64,000 nucleotides of DNA, taken from NCBI GenBank assembly GCA_037043235.1, contig JAWRVZ010000132.1, forward strand, positions 1,376,001-1,440,000, given 5' to 3'. Origin of the DNA: Rhodeus uyekii. Lineage: Eukaryota; Chordata; Actinopteri; Cypriniformes; Acheilognathidae. Positions 57,545 to 64,000 of the stretch are shown here, piece after piece. Positions within the stretch are counted from its first letter, which is position 1; every line of letters begins with the position of its first letter. A model generated the notes under the pieces. It saw only the letters and a program-made list of their open reading frames with translations, was not told the origin of the DNA and ran no database searches. The translations under genes and the position numbers were made by a program.

Positions 57545-60110
57545 TGCTTCTACATTCTTGCTGAAGCTCAAACGTAATGCGTAATGCCAGAATGAACCTC
57601 ATTGGTTCTTGTTGAAGCTCAAAGGTGATGCGTAACACGAGAATGAACCTCATTGGTTCTTGCTGAAACTCAAACGTGATGCGTAACACCAGAATGAACC
57701 TCATTGGCTCTTGCTGAAACTCAAACGTGATGCGTAACACCAGAATGAACCTCATTGGTTCTTGCTGAAACTCAAACGTGATGCGTAACACCAGAATGAA
57801 CCTCATTGGCTCTTGCTGAAACTCAAACGTGATGCGTAACACCAGAATGAACCTCATTGGCTCTTGCTGAAACTCAAACGTGATGCGTAACACCAGAATG
57901 AACCTCATTGGTTCTTGCTGAAACTCAAACGTGATGCGTAACACCAGAATGAACCTCATTGGTTCTTGCTGAAACTCAAACGTGATGCGTAACACCAGAA
58001 TGAACCTCATTGGCTCTTGCTGAAACTCAAACGTGATGCGTAACACGAGAATGAACCTCATTGGCTCTTGCTGAAACTCAAACGTGACGCGTAACACGAG
58101 AATGAACCTCATTGGCTCTTGCTGAAACTCAAACGTGATGCGTAACACGAGAATGAACCTCATTGGTTCTTGCTGAAACTCAAACGTGACGCGTAATGCC
58201 AGAATGAACCTCATTGGCTCTTGCTGAAGCTCAAAGGTGATGCGTAACACCAGAATGAACCTCATTGGTTCTTGCTGAAACTCAAACGTGATGCGTAACA
58301 CGAGAATGAACCTCATTGGTTCTTGCTGAAACTCAAACGTGACGCGTAATGCCAGAATGAACCTCATTGGTTCTTGCTGAAACTCAAACGTGATGCGTAA
58401 CACGAGAATGAACCTCATTGGTTCTTGCTGAAACTCAAACGTGACGCGTAATGCCAGAATGAACCTCATTGGCTCTTGCTGAAACTCAAACGTGACGCGT
58501 AATGCCAGAATGAACCTCATTGGTTCTTGCTGAAACTCAAACGTGATGCGTAACACGAGAATGAACCTCATTGGCTCTTGCTGAAACTCAAACGTGATGC
58601 GTAACACCAGAATGAACCTCATTGGTTCTTGCTGAAACTCAAACGTGATGCGTAACACCAGAATGAACCTCATTGGCTCTTGCTGAAACTCAAAGGTGAT
58701 GCGTAACACCAGAATGAACCTCATTGGTTCTTGCTGAAACTCAAAGGTGATGCGTAACACCAGAATGAACCTCATTGGTTCTTGCTGAAACTCAAACGTG
58801 ACGCGTAACACCAGAATGAACCTCATTGGTTCTTGCTGAAACTCAAACGTGATGCGTAACACCAGAATGAACCTCATTGGCTCTTGCTGAAGCTCAAAGG
58901 TGATGCGTAACACCAGAATGAACCTCATTGGTTCTTGCTGAAACTCAAACGTGATGCGTAACACGAGAATGAACCTCATTGGTTCTTGCTGAAACTCAAA
59001 CGTGATGCGTAACACGAGAATGAACCTCATTGGTTCTTGCTGAAACTCAAACGTGACGCGTAATGCCAGAATGAACCTCATTGGTTCTTGCTGAAACTCA
59101 AACGTGATGCGTAACACGAGAATGAACCTCATTGGTTCTTGCTGAAACTCAAACGTGACACGTAATGCCAGAATGAACCTCATTGGTTCTTGCTGAAACT
59201 CAAACGTGACACGTAACACCAGAATGAACCTCATTGGTTCTTGCTGAAACTCAAACGTGACACGTAATGCCAGAATGAACTTCATTGGCTCTTGCTGAAA
59301 CTCAAACGTGACGCGTAACACCAGAATGAACCTCATTGGTTCTTGCTGAAACTCAAACGTGACACGTAATGCCAGAATGAACCTCATTGGTTCTTGCTGA
59401 AACTCTAACATGATGCGTAACACAAGAATGAACCTCATTGGCTCTTGCTGAAGCTCAAACGTGATGCGTAACACCAGAATGAACCTCATTGGTTCTTGCT
59501 GAAGCTCAAACGTGATGCGTAACACGAGAATGAACCTCATTGGTTCTTGCTGAAGCTCAAACGTGATGCGTAACACCAGAATGAACCTCATTGGTTCTTG
59601 CTGAATTTCAAACGTGATGCGTAACACAAGAATGAACCTCATTGGTTCTTGCTGAAGCTCAAAGGTGATGCGTAACACCAGAATGAACCTCATTGGTTCT
59701 TGCTGAAGCTCAAACGTGACGCGTAACACCAGAATGAACCTCATTGGTTCTTGCTGAAGCTCAAACGTGACGCGTAACACAAGAATGAACCTCATTGGTT
59801 CTTGCTGAAGCTCAAACGTGACACGTAACACCAGAATGAACCTCATTGGTTCTTGCTGAAGCTCAAAGGTGATGCGTAACACCATAATGAACCTCATTGG
59901 TTCTTGCTGAAGCTCAAAGGTGATGCGTAACACCAGAATGAACCTCATTGGTTCTTGCTGAAGCTCAAAGGTGATGCGTAACACCAGAATGAACCTCATT
60001 GGTTCTTGCTGAAGCTCAAAGGTGATGCGTAACACCAGAATGAACCACATTGGTTCTTGCTGAATTTCAAACGTGATGCGTAACACAAGAATGAACCTCA
60101 TTGGTTCTTC
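57545..60110 (-). repeat. 51-bp minisatellite, about 50 units, with continuous minus-strand frame
   Basis: Near-identical 51-bp units with the minus-strand core ATGAGGTTCATTCTGGTGTT then ACGCATCACGTTTGAGTTTC AGCAAGAACC. Because 51 is 17 codons, one frame (57465-60101) is open for 878 codons as repeats of MRFILVLRITFEFQQEP. Variation is limited to a few codons (V/A, I/V, F/L/I). No signal peptide, promoter or splice logic is visible, and the non-repetitive C-terminus is only 29 residues. I read it as tandem-repeat DNA and not as a gene, though it is transcribable. Each unit also carries ATTGG, a reversed CCAAT box. Confidence 0.9.
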
Positions 60111-60114
60111 TCAT

Positions 60115-60310
60115 ATAGATCAGTTTTACGAACTTTTTGAAGAGTCAAACTTGTAGTTGCGTAGTTGTCAATGGACAGAAATCTTTCAGATTTTATCAAA
60201 AAGAACTTCATTTGTGTCCTGAAGATGAGCAATAGTCTTACGGATTGGAAACGACACCAGGGTGAGTAATTAAATTAAAGAATTTTCAGTTTTAGGTGAA
60301 CTATTCCTAT
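60115..60310 (+). mobile_element. MITE 3' half, AGGGATAGTTCAC family
   Basis: 'caatggacagaaatctttcag', 'attttatcaaaaagaacttc', 'gtgtcctgaagatgagc', 'ttggaaacgacaccaggg' and 'ttttaggtgaactattcct' are consecutive blocks of this element. The minisatellite ends at its left edge, so the array may have expanded from within it. Confidence 0.65.
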
Positions 60311-61755
60311 ACGAATCAGTCAGATGGTCTGTTCTTCTCTAAGAGGGTAGAATTCGCTTCAATGAGCATCACACTTTATGCTGATTGTTAAATGTCAACA
60401 TGGGATTAGATTCACACTTTTCTAAAATGAGTCAAACTCTCGAGGTCTAGAGACACGGAGAGCTTGGACTTCCTCGGTCGACTGCGCGTGGCACTCGTTG
60501 AGCAGTGGGAGTTGGTTTTTAATGGAAAGAGAACAGTGGGAGAGAGTCTCCCGTTTGAAAGCGAGAGCCTCCGCACTACACACACACATACACACACACA
60601 GCCGATGAGTAACGTGAATGTGAGCACTGGGTGAATGGCTACGGCTTCATGAATTCAACATCCTCCTCAACACGTGCACATATGACAGGCTGAGGACGTG
60701 CAGCAGGCAGAACAGCGGGAATCAGTATCAATCAAGCCTACTTTCTCTTTCTCTGGCTGTCAATCATAACATATCTCCCCATCTTTCTCTTTCTACCCCT
60801 CGGTGCACAATCCATCCCAGAATCCTTTGCTTTCATTACCAGAGGCGAGATGCCCTGCTCACCCGCTGTCTGTTTGGTCCTCACCTTTCTCTAAAGTGAC
60901 CAAGACCTGCATCACATTCACATCACATATTCGACATTTAGAACCAATGAAATCCTGCTAAACACGTTGAGTTTCCTGCATTCCCTGCATGAAGTGAGAC
61001 TACCGGTATATATACCTGCATATTTCCTTTAAAGGAATAATGAATTCACACAATATCCAGAGTTTCAGGATGTTATGATTTGTTTGAAAACACTTTCTGG
61101 GATTTCACTTTCTTCCCTTTTCTGGAATTTATAACATATCCCAAAAGGTTGTATGTGAATACTGCATTTAATCTCTAATGTCTAAGATGCGCATATGCCG
61201 ATGCATAAAGCTACATTTAATATTATTATGTAATACATTACATTCAAGTTTAATATGTTTAATATTAGTTATGTATTAAGCATAACTGTCTATAACTATA
61301 TCATTTTTAATTCAGGTTACTTATTTCAGATATTTTTTTAACAATTCATTTGTTACTTAACATAATATTATATATAATTTCAAATACTAATAATTTAATT
61401 TCTTTAAAATATTATTTTTATTTGTTTATACAAGTGAATTTATAATACCGAAATTTTATAATTTCTTTAAAAAAACAAAAAATGAAAAAAAATATTAAAT
61501 ATATTATAATATTGCAATATTTTAATTGTTTATTATTTATATGTTCCATGAACCTAAATACTGCAAAATGCTCTTCATTGTTATTTCTTGACTAATGTTA
61601 CCCTATACAACCTTATTATAAAGTTGCACCATTTTTATTATTGATAATTTTTTTATACATAACCTGCATCATTAAACTTAATATATCTCTACATAAATAG
61701 ATATTCTTAAGAACTTTCACGCAGTTTTCAATGCAATATAACATATCTAGTTAAA
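60311..61755. other. No gene seen; GC-balanced then very AT-rich
   Basis: 60.4-60.95 kb is unique-looking with a short (CA)n at 60580-60600. 61.2-61.75 kb is very AT-rich. Confidence 0.4.
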
Positions 61756-61756
61756 A

Positions 61757-61902
61757 CTTTCCTGTAGCTCAATCAGTAGAGCATTGGTGCTTGCAACAGA
61801 ACTGATTGGTGAAAGCAAGAACTGATTCAATGTGTTCCTTGAATGCAATGCAAGTCACTTTGGATAAAAGTGTCTGCCAAATGCATAAATGTAAATGTAC
61901 AA
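61757..61902 (+). mobile_element. tRNA-derived SINE
   Basis: CTTTCCTGTAGCTCAATCAG TAGAGC (box A), then 'gcattggtgcttgcaac', and tail 'caagtcactttggataaaag', 'tgtctgccaaatgcataaat'. The box B region is partly lost. Confidence 0.7.
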
Positions 61903-61977
61903 CAAATGCTATAAAAGTATATTAACTAGTGTTATACAGAAGTTTCATATACATGGCCGCTGTGATTTTGCCTGAAT

Positions 61978-62050
61978 TTTGATTCGATTAGATTCAACTT
62001 TATTGTCATTACACAAGTAGAGGTACAAGGCAACGAAATGCAGTTTTGTT
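61978..62050. mobile_element. Dispersed repeat fragment (TTCAACTTTATTGTCATT)
   Basis: GATTCAACTTTATTGTCATT followed by 'aggtacaaggcaacgaaatg' is a frequent fish repeat motif. Class not assigned. Confidence 0.45.
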
Positions 62051-62364
62051 GATGATACTGGAAACAACATTACTGTCAGTACATTTTGTCCTAGCCCTAT
62101 CAGCCTTTAACGTAACCCTACCCATAAGTTATCCCTGAAACCAGAGGGAAATAATGGCTGAATAACACTAATATAGAATCACCTAACCTTGGTTGTAAAC
62201 CTAAACTTAACATAAGCTATAAACTTATCCCTTCAATCTGATAGGTTGATTGAAATGTTGTTCCAGAATCAACAAACATGTACTTGGTGAAATTCTGTTT
62301 ACCTTACATACACACCCTACAGACTGACAAGGACAACCGTTATAAAATGTATAAAATCTCCCTA

Positions 62365-62425
62365 CCAATGTTAAAACCCAGTCTGCAGCATTTTCATTTT
62401 TGGAGGAACTACTCCTTTAAATGTG
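62365..62425 (+). mobile_element. MITE end, AGGGATAGTTCAC family
   Basis: 'attttcatttttggaggaac' and 'tactcctttaaatg' are the decayed 3' end. It lies within the 165-aa ORF at 62278-62775, which argues against that ORF. Confidence 0.45.
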
Positions 62426-63715
62426 CAGACAGTATGTGTCTTTACATGCGTAACGGTATATACGTTCCTCCGTTCTGCCTCCATATGTCCCTGCTCGTGT
62501 TTATCCCTCTCTCCATCTCACTGACATCCCTGTCTCATGTTATCTCTCTCCCACACACATTCTGTCTTTTAAAGCCGTGTATCTATCGCTCTCGCTCCCC
62601 TTTCAGCATCGTCCATTCATTCCGTCTATCTCCCCTTGTCTTTTTCCGTCTCCCTGATAGACTGAGTGCAAAAAAGAAACTAGTTTCCCCCCAATATCTC
62701 CGTTCCATCTACTTTTCCACCTCCTTTTCTTCTCCATCTCAAAACCCAGACAGATGTCTCATCCCTCTTTTCTGAGATCTTTGACAGCTAAGACGAATCG
62801 CACGACGTATAGAATGCGCCCATCGGTTAAAAATGATCAAATAAAACAACAAAAAAACATTGGAATTATGTGTCTGCAGTCTCAGTGAGTGCGATTACTG
62901 TGATATCAGAGTGTGTCCTCTACGAAATGGGTTTTACAGGAATTCATTTGCTCTATATGAGGGAATCAGGTGCAGAATAGGACATCTACTTTACTGGTGT
63001 GATAGACATGGAGACATGTGACCCAGGGCAACACATATTACACACAAACACACACACACACACTAGTTATCATGTGGCAGCTGTGAGGAAGTTTGACACC
63101 GTCTGCCATTTCTCTTTGTTATCCAGACAATCGGAGTGGAGCAGAATGTTTCTTCTCTCTCCGCTGTATATAAAGCTTTGGGCTGCAGTGTCTGTCAGAA
63201 AGATACTAAGTTTTCAACAGAGGAACGTACTGTACGATTCAAAGTGATACTTCAGAGGAAAGAACTCCTGCGGTTGGGGATGTGTTGAGAATTACAACAT
63301 CTCAAAGAGGAAAGATACAGCTACATCTGACTTCATTTGGTCTTGGGTATACAATATATATATGTATTACTTTTCACTAAAGGGAAACATTTCTATGCGA
63401 CTCTAACCCGTTTTCCATTGCCGACCAAACAAGATAGTCTTGTCAGTTGCATCTGCACGTAAACAGCGATAGGAGAAAATATTTTAACATTGAAAAATAA
63501 CATGCATCACCTTTACAGAATGATCTTATTTATTGATCATAAGTATGCATGTACAGAACCATGTTCTGTTCGCTCCGCTCTTAGCTGAGCTGTGGTTTTT
63601 TGAGTTGGCTGCTGTGTTAATTAAGGAATGGTTGAAGATAATTGGTACTGTAGTATCTGTTTTTATGAAAAACAGTGATAAAGTCGAAATACAGGGAAAT
63701 ACTCATTTAGCTGGT
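62426..63715. other. Pyrimidine-rich then AT-rich unique stretch, no gene recognised
   Basis: 62.46-62.78 kb is CT-rich. A short (CA)n lies at 63045-63062. No exon supported. Confidence 0.35.
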
Positions 63716-63719
63716 TTAT

Positions 63720-63905
63720 CACTGCAAAAAATGATTTTCTCACTTAGTGTTTTTGTCTTGTTTTCCAGCATTATAAACATTCTTAACTCAAAATGTTTAC
63801 TTTGAGAAGCAAAACTTATTCATTTTTTTTACTTAACAAGTCAAAAGTATCTGGAAATAGGGTAAGAAAAATAAATTTCATTTAAAGGGAAAACAAATTG
63901 TTTTA
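63720..63905 (+). mobile_element. MITE beginning CACTGCAAAAAATG
   Basis: 'cactgcaaaaaatgattttc', 'tttttgtcttgttttccagc', 'aagtatctggaaatagggtaag' are typical blocks of a common cyprinid element, related to the short copy at 16624. The end may lie at or beyond the window edge. Confidence 0.55.
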
Positions 63906-64000
63906 AAGCTAAAACACTTCATTCTCATACTTTTTTCATAAGAATGTTAATTTATTTGTACTGGAAAAGATAAAAAAATACATTAATCAATGCATTAATC

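Noticed and set aside
57545..60110. CRISPR array
   Set aside because: Direct tandem units without spacers, in vertebrate DNA; it is a minisatellite.
62278..62775. 165-aa plus-strand ORF as a gene
   Set aside because: Pyrimidine-rich sequence gives Ser/Leu/Phe runs, and the ORF contains the decayed end of a MITE. No domain or splice context.

Overview
The window looks like vertebrate, teleost nuclear DNA, most likely from a cyprinid (carp/zebrafish relative). The basis is the repeat content: short DNA transposons of the 'AGGGATAGTTCAC' and 'cactaccgttcaaaagtttg' types, Tc1-like transposons, hAT-type elements with 8-bp target duplications, L2/CR1-clade LINE tails ending in (ATT)n, tRNA-derived SINEs, and long CA, TA and GA microsatellites. 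There is no bacterial gene structure. The sequence reads as intron or intergenic desert: AT-rich, no long exon-like ORF, and GC-richer non-repetitive islands with homeodomain/POU-type sites that resemble conserved non-coding elements near a developmental gene. I could not compare genomes, so conservation is inference.

Layout. 0-10 kb: an L2/CR1 LINE 3' fragment (minus), a TTAA-type element nested in a GTAAC-rich repeat, several MITEs, an inverted pair of elements each carrying a CTCF-core match, and an AT-rich minisatellite. 10-20 kb: mostly non-repetitive, enhancer-like sequence with a few MITEs. 20-29 kb: a minus-strand candidate last coding exon (20252-20391) ending in a class I PDZ ligand, a retroposon plus SINE, and splice-bounded candidate exons near 27.7-28.1 kb. 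29-37 kb: a possible solo LTR, purine/pyrimidine tracts, and a second minus-strand candidate last exon at 35.84-35.97 kb. 37-45 kb: a diverged tandem region, a LINE interrupted by a MITE, and a pogo/Tigger-like element. 46-54.5 kb: a transposon nest with two dead Tc1-like elements and a foldback element; two hAT elements are inserted with perfect 8-bp duplications. 57.5-60.1 kb: a 50-copy, 51-bp minisatellite whose unit length keeps an 878-codon frame open.

Protein-coding evidence is weak overall. The two minus-strand last-exon candidates start in the same phase after plausible acceptors, so they could be alternative C-termini of one gene transcribed from the right. This is a hypothesis from sequence only. 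Nearly all other long ORFs are transposon remnants or frames through repeats. Family names are from recognition of typical motifs, not from a search.
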